9,509 nt of DNA from contig SDNN01000103.1 in assembly GCA_004524425.1 (NCBI GenBank), forward strand, positions 1 to 9,509, written 5' to 3'. Below the pieces are notes generated by a model, which saw only the letters and a program-made list of their open reading frames with translations, made no database searches and was not told the origin of the DNA. The translations under genes were made by a program, and so were the position numbers. This document shows positions 1-6,113 of this stretch, piece by piece; the first letter of the stretch is position 1, and each line of letters starts with the position of its first letter. This DNA is from Promethearchaeota archaeon (lineage in GTDB: Archaea; Asgardarchaeota; Lokiarchaeia; Sigynarchaeales; SOKP01).

Positions 1-777
1 CCTCATAAGAGCGGAAAAAGTTCATTAGGAAGTTCACGGAGCCTTACAGAAGATTTATTTCGCGAATTAACCCGAGCGGTATTTAAAGAAGGGTATCCCG
101 TACTTTACGAAACTAAAGCTGGTTTTTGGAAAGGTGCTCCTTCTGAGGAGAATTGGAAAGCAACATTGAAAGAAGGATTCCTCATTTTGACCGAAAATGG
201 ACTCATATTTAAACCATTTGAGACCAGTTCTGCTTACAATGAAAAAATTACAAGAATTATAGAAATTCATCGCGAACTGATAGATTCTGTCCCTTATATT
301 TTGATAACTAATGTAGCAAACGAAATTACGTCCTACCTTGCCTTGAAAAGTAATTCATGGCGTACACGAGAAAATGAGTTGAAAACTAACAAGCTCTTTG
401 AGCTAATCAGTCAAGCTAAAGACTACAAGGAAGCGGAAAAAATTCAAATCTTAGAGGAAAAAAAAGAGTTAACTCAAAAGATCAAATCAATGTTAGAAGT
501 CTCCAATAAACTTAAATTGGATGTCATGCGAACGGCTCTAAATATGGATAAAACCAAATTCTACGAAAAAATATTTGTATGGGCTAAGAAATTCAACTTT
601 CTTATTGATGGGGACGAAATTATAGTCGATTATGATTCAATTCCGCGCTTTATGGATAGTTTAAATAAAGGATTTCGCGTTCCAAATAAAGGGTTAGTGA
701 AAGTAAAATGTGTAAATTGTGAAAAACTCATTGACTATTCGGCTAAAATTTGTCCTTATTGTGGAAGAGAAAATTAA
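1..777 (+). CDS. PH/GRAM-like, winged-helix-like and zinc-ribbon protein (5' partial)
   Basis: The frame is open from the first base of the window to the TAA at 775-777, with no in-frame ATG before 166. A TTG at 166 could be called as a start, but the upstream codons read as normal protein, so the gene most likely begins outside the window. In the visible 258 residues: about 31-137 look like a PH/GRAM fold (LYETKAGFWKG, then GFLILTENGLIF, a strand-rich stretch ending in YLAL); about 139-160 are charged helix; about 163-210 resemble a small winged-helix/PCI-like unit (LKLDVMRTALNM, then FLIDGDEIIVD); a zinc ribbon closes the protein with C237xxC240 and C251xxC254. PH/GRAM domains often bind lipids or proteins, so a membrane-adaptor role is possible, but that is inference. 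Exact function is unknown. The assignment of the PH-like part rests on pattern only; the zinc ribbon is plain. Confidence 0.75.
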   Translation, partial: PHKSGKSSLGSSRSLTEDLFRELTRAVFKEGYPVLYETKAGFWKGAPSEENWKATLKEGFLILTENGLIFKPFETSSAYNEKITRIIEIHRELIDSVPYILITNVANEITSYLALKSNSWRTRENELKTNKLFELISQAKDYKEAEKIQILEEKKELTQKIKSMLEVSNKLKLDVMRTALNMDKTKFYEKIFVWAKKFNFLIDGDEIIVDYDSIPRFMDSLNKGFRVPNKGLVKVKCVNCEKLIDYSAKICPYCGREN

Positions 778-783
778 GCATAG

Positions 784-798
784 TTCTTTTTATTTTTT
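784..798 (+). terminator. T-rich terminator after the zinc-ribbon gene
   Basis: A run of 15 bases that is T except for one C and one A starts 7 nt after the stop codon at 775-777. Archaeal transcription commonly ends at such U-tracts without a hairpin. No strong stem is seen before it. Confidence 0.5.
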
Positions 799-935
799 AA
801 AAATTTTAATTGGTAAACATAGAATAAAAACCTTCTATTTATACGTTTTCTCAGTAATTTCCTTATTTTAGTTTATATTTCATAATTAAAAACCTTAAAA
901 CCATGAATATACATTCAAAATATGTGTTAGTTTTT

Positions 936-953
936 CTATATACTACACGGTGA
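936..953 (+). promoter_or_regulatory. Promoter and ribosome binding site of the peroxiredoxin gene
   Basis: A TATA-like CTATATAC lies at 936-943 and a Shine-Dalgarno GGTGA at 949-953, 7 nt before the ATG at 961. The two are too close for that TATA box to give a transcript containing the Shine-Dalgarno site, so the working TATA may be further up (TTTATATTT at 872-880 or AATATACAT at 906-914). The GGTGA fixes the start codon well; the TATA choice is uncertain. Confidence 0.5.
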
Positions 954-960
954 AATAAAA

Positions 961-1641
961 ATGAATAGCGAAGAACAACAAGTTGGAATCCCCTTAATTG
1001 GAGATAAATTTCCAACTATGCAAGTGACGACGACGTACGGACCGATGACCTTACCTGATGATATGATGAAGGATGGAAAATGGTTCGTGTTATTTAGCCA
1101 TCCAGCAGACTTTACGCCCGTATGTACTACCGAATTTCATGCATTTGCCCTTAGAAACGATAAGTTTGAAGGAATGAACGCGAAACTCATCGGACTTTCA
1201 ATTGATCAGGTCTTTTCCCATATTAAATGGGCTGAATGGATTAAAGATAATCTTGACACAGAAATTCCATTTCCGATTATAGCCGATCATGGCGCCGTTG
1301 GAAAGAGATTAGGGATGATCCATCCAGGTAAAGGTTCAAATACCGTACGCGCAGTTTTTATCGTAGATGCAGAAGGAATTATTCGACTTATCATCTATTA
1401 TCCCCAAGAAATTGGACGAAATATGGATGAAATTTTACGAGCCTTAAAAGCACTTCAATTAGCAGATAAAGAAAAAGTTGCAGTGCCAGCTAATTGGCCT
1501 GAAAATGAACTAATTGGAGATAAGGTTATTATTCCTCCCGCAAAGGATGTAAAAACTGCCCAAGAACGCTTGAAGACCAAAAAATATGATGGTAAAGACA
1601 TCGAGTGTAAAGATTGGTGGCTTTGCTACAGAAAATTATAA
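961..1641 (+). CDS. Peroxiredoxin, Prx6-type, archaeal (thioredoxin-dependent peroxidase)
   Basis: Cytosolic thiol peroxidase reducing hydrogen peroxide and organic peroxides, 226 aa. The active-site motif PxxxTxxC is present as P48, T52 and C55 ([11 protein letters not shown]), with C55 the peroxidatic cysteine; R130 (VRAVFIVD) fits the conserved arginine of the family. The C-terminal region (NWPEN, then [12 protein letters not shown]) carries C216 and C222. The same six-residue spacing is found in the archaeal Prx6 enzymes such as the Aeropyrum pernix one (C207/C213), where the first of the pair acts as resolving cysteine. Length fits that group, which forms decamers. The ATG start is backed by GGTGA 7 nt upstream. 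It stands as a single gene, convergent with the MscS-like gene that follows; only 25 nt separate the two stop codons. Confidence 0.96.
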   Translation: MNSEEQQVGIPLIGDKFPTMQVTTTYGPMTLPDDMMKDGKWFVLFSHPADFTPVCTTEFHAFALRNDKFEGMNAKLIGLSIDQVFSHIKWAEWIKDNLDTEIPFPIIADHGAVGKRLGMIHPGKGSNTVRAVFIVDAEGIIRLIIYYPQEIGRNMDEILRALKALQLADKEKVAVPANWPENELIGDKVIIPPAKDVKTAQERLKTKKYDGKDIECKDWWLCYRKL

Positions 1642-1651
1642 TTAATAATTA

Positions 1652-1668
1652 TTTATTTTCTTTTTTTT
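1652..1668 (+). terminator. T-tract terminator of the peroxiredoxin gene
   Basis: TTTATTTTC followed by eight T, ending at 1668, lies about 10 nt after the peroxiredoxin stop. It reaches into the stop codon (1667-1669) of the oppositely oriented MscS-like gene. No comparably good T-run is seen for the minus strand here, so transcripts from the channel genes may run into the antisense of the peroxiredoxin gene. Confidence 0.6.
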
Positions 1669-2560
1669 ATTCTAATATGATTCTATAGAGATCTTTTGCA
1701 AATTGGGGTTGATATTTGAAAAGTCTTTGCCAATCGAGACATACAATTCTGAATTTGAGGAAAATCTCGTAACTATAACCAAATATATGAAAATTTGGGG
1801 GATAGCCAAATTTTTCTCGATAAGCTTCGCATAATTTTCGCATCTTGTCTACTTTTACTCTAAATCCTTCATAAGGTACTTGCATCTTAAAAGTGTATGC
1901 ATGAAAGGTATCTTGTTGATTTTCACTTAATTCTGTAAAAATATTTCTAATATCTTCCTCTTGTTTTTTTCTCATTTCGTCATCGAAGAGATCTATATCG
2001 ACTTGTGCATTACCTATATCTTGAGGGGCACGTAATTGCCGTTTAAAGCGAATAAATCTTTTTCGGTACTTTAAATTTGTCGTATAATTTTGAATGAGAG
2101 AGGAGACCACATCAGAATTGGTTATTTCTACGATTACTCCATCAAACGTTTCGAGGATTACTTTATTTAAGGTCATTGATTTAACAACTCCCTTATGCTC
2201 TTTTATCTTGACCACATCCCCAATATCAATAGGATCAACGATCCATATGAGAATTCCTGCCACTAAGTTAGAAAAGATTCCACTCGCAGCAAACGCTAAT
2301 GCGATACTCACAGCTCCAGTAATTACTACACTGTATTGAGATGGAATACTCTGGAGTATGGGAAATCCTTCAATAACAAAGTAAAAGAGAACTAATATGG
2401 AAACGATTCGAGCCGCAAACAAGATCTTATTTTTCCTCATCATAGGAATGCGTTTTATTTTATCGAGAAGGTATGTTAAAAGCCTGCAACCAATATATAA
2501 CGATACTCCTATTATTGATGCATAAATTAAAGCCTCCAGATCACTTGCAAAAATTGCCAT
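1667..2560 (-). CDS. Small-conductance mechanosensitive channel, MscS family (channel B)
   Basis: Membrane channel of 297 aa expected to open on membrane tension and release solutes during hypo-osmotic shock. Hydrophobic segments lie at about residues 9-32, 46-69 and 76-107. The last is the pore-lining TM3 type, rich in Ala/Gly (SIALAFAASGIFSNLVAG), followed by the family signature PIDIGDVV (110-117), G124-V-V, a DG pair at 140-141 and TNSDV (147-151, the usual PNS position with Thr for Pro). The C-terminal part is a soluble mixed domain, as in MscS. The ATG overlaps the stop of the upstream channel gene in TAATG and has its own G-rich binding site, so the two are probably translated together. 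Length is typical of small MscS proteins. The family call is firm; gating behaviour and ion preference cannot be read. Confidence 0.93.
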   Translation of the reverse strand: MAIFASDLEALIYASIIGVSLYIGCRLLTYLLDKIKRIPMMRKNKILFAARIVSILVLFYFVIEGFPILQSIPSQYSVVITGAVSIALAFAASGIFSNLVAGILIWIVDPIDIGDVVKIKEHKGVVKSMTLNKVILETFDGVIVEITNSDVVSSLIQNYTTNLKYRKRFIRFKRQLRAPQDIGNAQVDIDLFDDEMRKKQEEDIRNIFTELSENQQDTFHAYTFKMQVPYEGFRVKVDKMRKLCEAYREKFGYPPNFHIFGYSYEIFLKFRIVCLDWQRLFKYQPQFAKDLYRIILE

Positions 2561-2579
2561 TAGGACTTCTCCCCTCCTT
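2558..2579 (-). promoter_or_regulatory. Coupled stop/start (TAATG) with Shine-Dalgarno between the two MscS genes
   Basis: On the minus strand the stop TAA of channel A (2560-2562) shares its last A with the ATG of channel B (2558-2560). A purine-rich GAAGGAGGGGAG (about 2568-2579) sits 8 nt before the ATG. This supports the start chosen for channel B and suggests translational coupling. Confidence 0.8.
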
Positions 2580-3507
2580 CGCTTAGGTTTTTGATGGGAT
2601 TTTTCTTTCTATATTTTTCCCAACCTTCAAGAAGTTCATCTGGATATAATTTAAAAAGTAAATCTCGCAAGAATGCATCTAAATAATTAAGGATGATCGA
2701 TGGTTTGTCGGATTTAATATAGAGATTGATTCGTGCTCTTCCAAACGTGGTAGTATCGATTGCAAAGCCCGGTCTGATACCAAATATTGGTTCATAAATA
2801 TCAAATACTTCTGAAAGAATATTATCGAGATTTTCTGGAGGGAGAACACCTAAGATTTCAACAGGTTTCACGTAAACTGTAGTTTTTATGTTAGAGGAAA
2901 GGATTTTGTTAATTAATTTAAGGTAATCCTTGTAGTATTTCTTTTTCTTGAACTCTTCTTTCTTTAAAGGCTCGAAGATTTTAAATTTCTCGTGAGTAAA
3001 TTTGACCACAGTCGAGCCATAGATTTCACTATTAGGAATTTGCACGTTCACCCCGTCAAATTCTCGAATTTTGGTGTAATTAAGGTTAATTTCTTGAATT
3101 ATACCTTGAATTCCATTAGTTTCTAAAAGATCACCAACTTCAAACTGACCAGCAGTTAACAAGATTGTTCCTGAAGTTATATTATTCAAAATAAGTCGAA
3201 AGTTCAAAGAGACAGCTGTGATCAGAAATGAAATAATTGCGATGAATAACTCGTCTGAAATCTCTAACAAAAGCCAAAAAATAAAGAAACCCCCAATAAT
3301 ATTATAAGCTGTTAGTATTATGGCTCGATAGAGCCGTTTTTTAACCAAATAATTAAATAAACTCGATATTGGTTTGCGCAATATGTAAAAAATACCAATA
3401 ATGATAATGAGATCAATAATTATTTGTTCCCACGGAGAAAGGTAGAAAACCCAGAATAAAATCGCGATTATTATTAAATAGATTAAAGCATAATACCGTT
3501 TTTTCAT
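2560..3507 (-). CDS. Small-conductance mechanosensitive channel, MscS family (channel A)
   Basis: Second MscS-type channel, 315 aa, first of the overlapping pair in transcription order. Hydrophobic segments at about residues 7-23, 28-43, 60-82 and 86-118. The signature region reads FEVGDLL (122-128), then G132/G135, DG at 151-152 and a canonical IPNSEI (157-162). The pore helix (SLNFRLILNNITSGTILL) is less Ala/Gly-rich than in channel B, so the two are diverged paralogues rather than a recent duplication. The soluble C-terminal domain contains a very Lys-rich stretch (about 180-193). A TATA box centred 25 nt before the ATG suggests a leaderless transcript that starts at this gene, although read-through from the methyltransferase 41 nt upstream is also possible. 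Confidence 0.93.
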   Translation of the reverse strand: MKKRYYALIYLIIIAILFWVFYLSPWEQIIIDLIIIIGIFYILRKPISSLFNYLVKKRLYRAIILTAYNIIGGFFIFWLLLEISDELFIAIISFLITAVSLNFRLILNNITSGTILLTAGQFEVGDLLETNGIQGIIQEINLNYTKIREFDGVNVQIPNSEIYGSTVVKFTHEKFKIFEPLKKEEFKKKKYYKDYLKLINKILSSNIKTTVYVKPVEILGVLPPENLDNILSEVFDIYEPIFGIRPGFAIDTTTFGRARINLYIKSDKPSIILNYLDAFLRDLLFKLYPDELLEGWEKYRKKNPIKNLSEGGEKS

Positions 3508-3527
3508 AATATATTACTTCAAGGATC

Positions 3528-3536
3528 TATTTAAAA
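3528..3536 (-). promoter_or_regulatory. TATA box of the MscS pair
   Basis: TTTTAAATA on the minus strand, centred about 25 nt before the A of the ATG at 3507. This spacing places the expected transcription start at or next to the start codon, the usual leaderless layout; no Shine-Dalgarno sequence is present between them. It lies in the 41-bp gap after the methyltransferase stop. Confidence 0.6.
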
Positions 3537-3548
3537 TCTTACGAAGGA

Positions 3549-4103
3549 TTAGGACTTTTCCTCATAATTAAAAATCCATGAGTCTTGAATCCACGACCAA
3601 TGAAACATAGGTTTTTGAAACGTTTTTTTCAAGACAAATCCTTGTTCTTTCATAAGTGTATGAATTTCGTTGATAAAATCGTCATTCTCTCCATCAACAT
3701 GGGTTGCGTGATAAGAGATTATTCCATCATTTTTTAGAACCCGAGATGCCTCCATAATTAAGGTCTTTCTCTCATGACTCTCGATTAAGTGCATAACATC
3801 GTAGATTAAAAAAAAATCTGCTATATTATCCTTAACAGGAATTACAATTTCGCCTGAAGTCTCAATAACCTTGATATTGCTTATTTTGAGTTTTTCAATA
3901 TCATCAACAAGTCGAGAAAGTAAGCCTTTTTCATCAGAATCGATAGCATAGATTTTACCCTTAGGTCCGATAATTTCTGAGAGAATCACATCATAAATAC
4001 CAGTTCCACATCCAAAATCAACGATAGTCTGGCCTGAACTAAATCCTATATCCTTGAGTATTTTTGGCGCAATATTGGCTTTCCATTCTTCAACCGTGGT
4101 CAT
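3549..4103 (-). CDS. Class I SAM-dependent methyltransferase
   Basis: 184 aa, the length of a bare Rossmann-type methyltransferase domain. Motif I VDFGCGTG is at 28-35, the acidic residue at the end of strand 2 is in AIDSDEKG (D55/D57), motif II-like DFFLIYDVMH is at 96-105, and motif III-like RVLKNDGIISYH is at 121-132. The pattern is that of the UbiE/Methyltransf_11 type, which act on small molecules such as quinones, lipids or sterol-like compounds, but substrate cannot be told. No membrane segment. A weak AGTGA site precedes the ATG by about 7 nt. It is the first gene of the minus-strand set ahead of the two channels, and its upstream region carries the 10-bp inverted repeat at 4165-4196. 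Confidence 0.9.
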   Translation of the reverse strand: MTTVEEWKANIAPKILKDIGFSSGQTIVDFGCGTGIYDVILSEIIGPKGKIYAIDSDEKGLLSRLVDDIEKLKISNIKVIETSGEIVIPVKDNIADFFLIYDVMHLIESHERKTLIMEASRVLKNDGIISYHATHVDGENDDFINEIHTLMKEQGFVLKKTFQKPMFHWSWIQDSWIFNYEEKS

Positions 4104-4164
4104 AATACTTCACTTATTTTTGAAAGTGAATCTTTGAATTTAGTTTTTCTGAATTATTTCAATG

Positions 4165-4196
4165 AGTGTGTATACATTGGACTCATTATACACACT
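4165..4196. repeat. Perfect 10-bp inverted repeat, likely operator
   Basis: AGTGTGTATA at 4165-4174 and TATACACACT at 4187-4196 are exact reverse complements, separated by 12 bp. Arm centres are 22 bp apart, about two helical turns, as expected for a dimeric helix-turn-helix regulator or a pair of dimers. It sits 62 bp before the methyltransferase start, and the arms contain TATA-like words, so it could overlap a methyltransferase promoter. The same word recurs at 4297-4306. Confidence 0.6.
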
Positions 4197-4286
4197 GGGA
4201 AATTTTCAACAGATAACCTCTAAAAGCTTGGAAACCTCATTATAATACATTTCAGCAAGATTTTTGCGCATTGCAATACACAAACA

Positions 4287-4325
4287 TTTAAATATAAGTG
4301 TGTATATTTTGTAATTAGTACACAA
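4287..4325 (+). promoter_or_regulatory. TATA box with adjacent operator-like half sites before the small ORF
   Basis: TTTAAATA at 4287-4294 is a good archaeal TATA box; initiation would be expected near 4317. Three bases after it comes AGTGTGTATA (4297-4306), identical to the arm of the inverted repeat upstream, then GTACACA (4318-4324), a near match to its complement after a 12-bp gap. ATACACA at 4276-4282 lies just before the TATA box. Binding at these positions would block the polymerase, so repression is the likely mode. The sites are seen; the regulator is inferred. Confidence 0.5.
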
Positions 4326-4358
4326 TAAAAAAAATAAAAAAATAAAAGAGTGATAATA

Positions 4359-4445
4359 ATGAATAGAAAAAATATCGAAAATAATGTTGAATATTTAAAG
4401 AATCTAAACGATTTTGGAAATATTAGATTAAGAATGAATTTCTAA
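4359..4445 (+). CDS. Putative 28-aa small protein
   Basis: ATG at 4359, TAA at 4443-4445, product beginning MNRKNIENNVEYLKNL and ending RLRMNF. It is Asn-rich with a possible short amphipathic helix (IENNVEYLKNL) and a basic tail; no known domain. What raises it above chance is its setting: a TATA box 65-72 nt upstream, a GAGTGAT sequence resembling a Shine-Dalgarno site 4 nt before the ATG, and a nine-T run starting directly after the stop. It could instead be the coding-looking part of a small RNA, or the remnant of a longer regulator. Function unknown. Confidence 0.4.
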   Translation: MNRKNIENNVEYLKNLNDFGNIRLRMNF

Positions 4446-4460
4446 TTTTTTTTTCCTTTT
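4446..4460 (+). terminator. T-tract terminator after the small ORF
   Basis: Nine T, two C, four T immediately follow the stop codon at 4443-4445. This is the strongest T-tract in the window and defines the 3' end of a short plus-strand unit of about 140 nt counted from the predicted start near 4317. Confidence 0.6.
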
Positions 4461-4477
4461 ATAATTTTTAAAATTAT
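4461..4477. repeat. Short AT-only palindrome between converging genes
   Basis: ATAATTTT-T-AAAATTAT is a perfect 8-bp palindrome around one base. It lies between the small ORF and the end of the oppositely oriented UbiA gene and may help end transcription from both sides. Being only A and T, it may also be chance. Confidence 0.3.
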
Positions 4478-4515
4478 GTTAAGAAAGAAATAATGAACGG
4501 ATTATTTCATTTGGG

Positions 4516-5436
4516 TTAAATTAATAACGGTATACTGTAAATCGAATCGAAAATTATTGAGAGTATGTAGATCAAAAGGCTCGCGTGAAAAATCGGGAGT
4601 ACTTTTAAACCGGTGTTAGGATCTCTTTTTCTTAGTAGAAGAATATTTGATAGAAGTAAAAGACTAAAAGAGAGTGAAAACCCAATCAAAGAAACTAAAC
4701 CCATTCTGAGAATTACAAAGAATATCGCAGTTAATATGTTTAGAAGCGAAAAAATTGAGATCCAGAGCAGATTTCCTTTAATTCCGTATAAAACAGTTAT
4801 AGTTTTCATATTCTTCTTTTGATCATTATCATAATCCCCTATATCGTTGACCCCAAGATGAGCTTGTGCCCAAGGATACAAGAAGAGAATATAGAAGAAA
4901 ATCGTTGCCGTCAAATCGCCATAACATAAATAACCCGCAACTGGAAATAAAACTAAATCTGTCCTCCCTAATAGTTGAGCGAATGGAAATTTTTGCTTCC
5001 GTTTTACTGTCTGATAAAAGACTTCCATCGAATAAGCATAAATCATAATGATATAAACATAAAGATTATTGGGAAAGGGTAATGTTGCTATAATCAATGC
5101 CGCAATAGTAACAAATATGATAAAAACAAAAATCGCTTCTTTTAAAGATATTATCCCAGAAGTTAAAGGACGTTCGTTAAAAGGGCGCCAATATTTGGTA
5201 AATTTATTCTCCACTACTCGTTTATCAATATTTCTATCGATGATATCATTGAGTACCATACCTGCTTCAAATCCAAAAAGTCCGATAAAAATTACTCTTA
5301 TAACCAGCGACCAAGAAAATACATCGTAATCAGTAAATGCAAGCATTAAACCCGAAAGAAATAGCAATGGCCAGACGATTGCAAAATGGGCACGTGTAAG
5401 ATCTAAATACCCTTTAAGTTTTGTTTTAATATCCAT
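4516..5436 (-). CDS. UbiA-family prenyltransferase
   Basis: Integral membrane enzyme that transfers an isoprenoid diphosphate chain to an acceptor. Numbered from the ATG at 5436 (306 aa), the first Mg-binding motif NDIIDRNID is at 63-71 and the second, NDIGDYDND, at 197-205; RPLTSG at 89-94 also fits the family. About eight to nine hydrophobic segments fill the rest, ending in a hydrophobic C-terminus. In archaea such enzymes include digeranylgeranylglyceryl phosphate synthase and quinone or heme pathway enzymes; the exact acceptor cannot be assigned. The stretch between the first motif and RPLTSG is longer than usual (KRVVENKFTKYWRPFNE). An in-frame TTG at 5448 would add four residues, but the nearby TATA box would put that codon at or before the transcript start, so ATG is preferred. 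It appears to be a single gene. Confidence 0.9.
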   Translation of the reverse strand: MDIKTKLKGYLDLTRAHFAIVWPLLFLSGLMLAFTDYDVFSWSLVIRVIFIGLFGFEAGMVLNDIIDRNIDKRVVENKFTKYWRPFNERPLTSGIISLKEAIFVFIIFVTIAALIIATLPFPNNLYVYIIMIYAYSMEVFYQTVKRKQKFPFAQLLGRTDLVLFPVAGYLCYGDLTATIFFYILFLYPWAQAHLGVNDIGDYDNDQKKNMKTITVLYGIKGNLLWISIFSLLNILTAIFFVILRMGLVSLIGFSLSFSLLLLSNILLLRKRDPNTGLKVLPIFHASLLIYILSIIFDSIYSIPLLI

Positions 5437-5465
5437 AGGTAATATCAAATATAATGATTTTAATT

Positions 5466-5505
5466 GTTTAAATTAATACTTTAAAAAATACTTTACTTTA
5501 AAAAA
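5466..5505 (-). promoter_or_regulatory. UbiA promoter with tandem 12-bp repeats upstream
   Basis: On the minus strand ATTTAAAC (5466-5473) is a TATA candidate about 34 nt before the ATG, giving a leader of only some 8-10 nt. Just upstream, TTTTTTAAAGTA occurs twice (plus-strand 5477-5488 and 5494-5505), exactly 17 nt apart. These may be regulator sites or alternative TATA/BRE elements; the low-complexity AT context weakens the case. Confidence 0.35.
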
Positions 5506-5541
5506 CAATAGGAGTTCAATTTTTATTGAGAATCCCGGGAA

Positions 5542-5567
5542 TAAAAAGAATTATTATTCAAAAATAA
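5542..5567 (-). terminator. T-tract terminator of the coiled-coil/SET operon
   Basis: Read on the minus strand, TTATTTTT (5560-5567) and CTTTTTATT (5541-5549) lie 47-70 nt after the SET gene stop at 5614. They are followed by CCCGGG (5534-5539), the only GC-rich palindrome in the gap. Confidence 0.4.
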
Positions 5568-5613
5568 ATTTCAGTGGTTCACAGCTTAACAAGAATTCAT
5601 CATTCTAATTTGA

Positions 5614-6090
5614 CTACCAACAACAAGGATCAAAATAGTGCTTATATTTTTGCAACCATGAACATAGAGTATATTTGGAGTAATCTTCGGTAATTTCTTC
5701 GCCCGCAAGAATATCTGATTGCGCCACAGCACAAAATCCATTTTCATCTTCAGAAGCACCCGAGTTTGCATCAAAGGAATGATTTACGAAACGAGAGTTA
5801 TCTAAGCAGAAAATAAGCGCATCAAGATCGCGTTCATAGTAAGAATAGGTTAATAGAGATTTCATGAAATCTTGCATCACTTGGGATTTTTTTGATAAAT
5901 CAAGTGTTAAAAACTGTGTTTTTGAAATAATTAACACATCCTGAGGGCGGGCATGCCACCAGATAGTCCCTTTTGGGATTAAAACCTTTGCAAATAAACC
6001 TAATCCATGAATTTGGCTCACTTTTACCTCTGTGTATTTTTCAAGAGGATTGGTAGGGTGAGGATTATAAGGAATATGAGTTCTATCCAT
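5614..6090 (-). CDS. SET-domain protein, putative lysine methyltransferase
   Basis: 158 aa, essentially a bare SET domain. The opening SAM-binding element reads HGLGLFA (28-34) followed by IPKGT (38-42). The pseudoknot region has RFVNHSFDANSG (100-111) with the conserved N103-H104, and ILAGEEITEDY (127-137) with the catalytic-type Tyr137. C143, C156 and C157 near the end do not form a clear post-SET zinc motif. SET enzymes methylate lysines of proteins; in archaea the targets are mostly unknown. The ATG has GAAGGT (6098-6103) 7 nt upstream and lies 23 nt after the stop of the coiled-coil gene, so both are one operon and the Lys-rich coiled-coil protein is a natural candidate substrate. That link is inference. 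Confidence 0.9.
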   Translation of the reverse strand: MDRTHIPYNPHPTNPLEKYTEVKVSQIHGLGLFAKVLIPKGTIWWHARPQDVLIISKTQFLTLDLSKKSQVMQDFMKSLLTYSYYERDLDALIFCLDNSRFVNHSFDANSGASEDENGFCAVAQSDILAGEEITEDYSKYTLCSWLQKYKHYFDPCCW

Positions 6091-6113
6091 ACAATTTACC
6101 TTCGCTTCCTAAA

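Larger units (their letters stand above)
4104..4515. other. 412-bp intergenic region between methyltransferase and UbiA genes
   Basis: No long ORF on either strand. It holds the upstream region of the methyltransferase, an inverted repeat, a plus-strand promoter, a 28-codon ORF, a T-tract and a small palindrome, described separately. A 21-codon minus-strand ORF (4206-4271) is also present but lacks a binding site. Confidence 0.8.

Noticed and set aside
166..168. TTG as true start of the first gene
   Set aside because: The frame is open and protein-like back to base 1, including a LYETKAGFW stretch that fits the same domain, so the gene is simply cut by the window edge.
2560..3560. Shared AAGTCCTAAT at the ends of the methyltransferase and channel A genes
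   Set aside because: Both genes happen to end in Lys-Ser-stop with the same codons; 10 bp with no wider similarity is most likely coincidence.
4165..4325. CRISPR array or transposon ends
   Set aside because: Only three copies of a 10-bp word with unequal spacing, no transposase, no target duplication and no Cas gene; operator sites explain it better.
4613..5329. Three plus-strand ORFs of 60-86 codons inside the UbiA gene
   Set aside because: They are antisense to a well-supported UbiA gene and have no recognisable domains.
5446..5448. TTG start for the UbiA gene
   Set aside because: It adds only four residues, has no binding site, and lies at or before the likely transcript start; the ATG at 5436 is more plausible.
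5586..5774. 62-codon minus-strand ORF overlapping the end of the SET gene
   Set aside because: It lies in another frame of the SET coding sequence, whose C-terminal catalytic motifs are clear there; no binding site or domain supports it.
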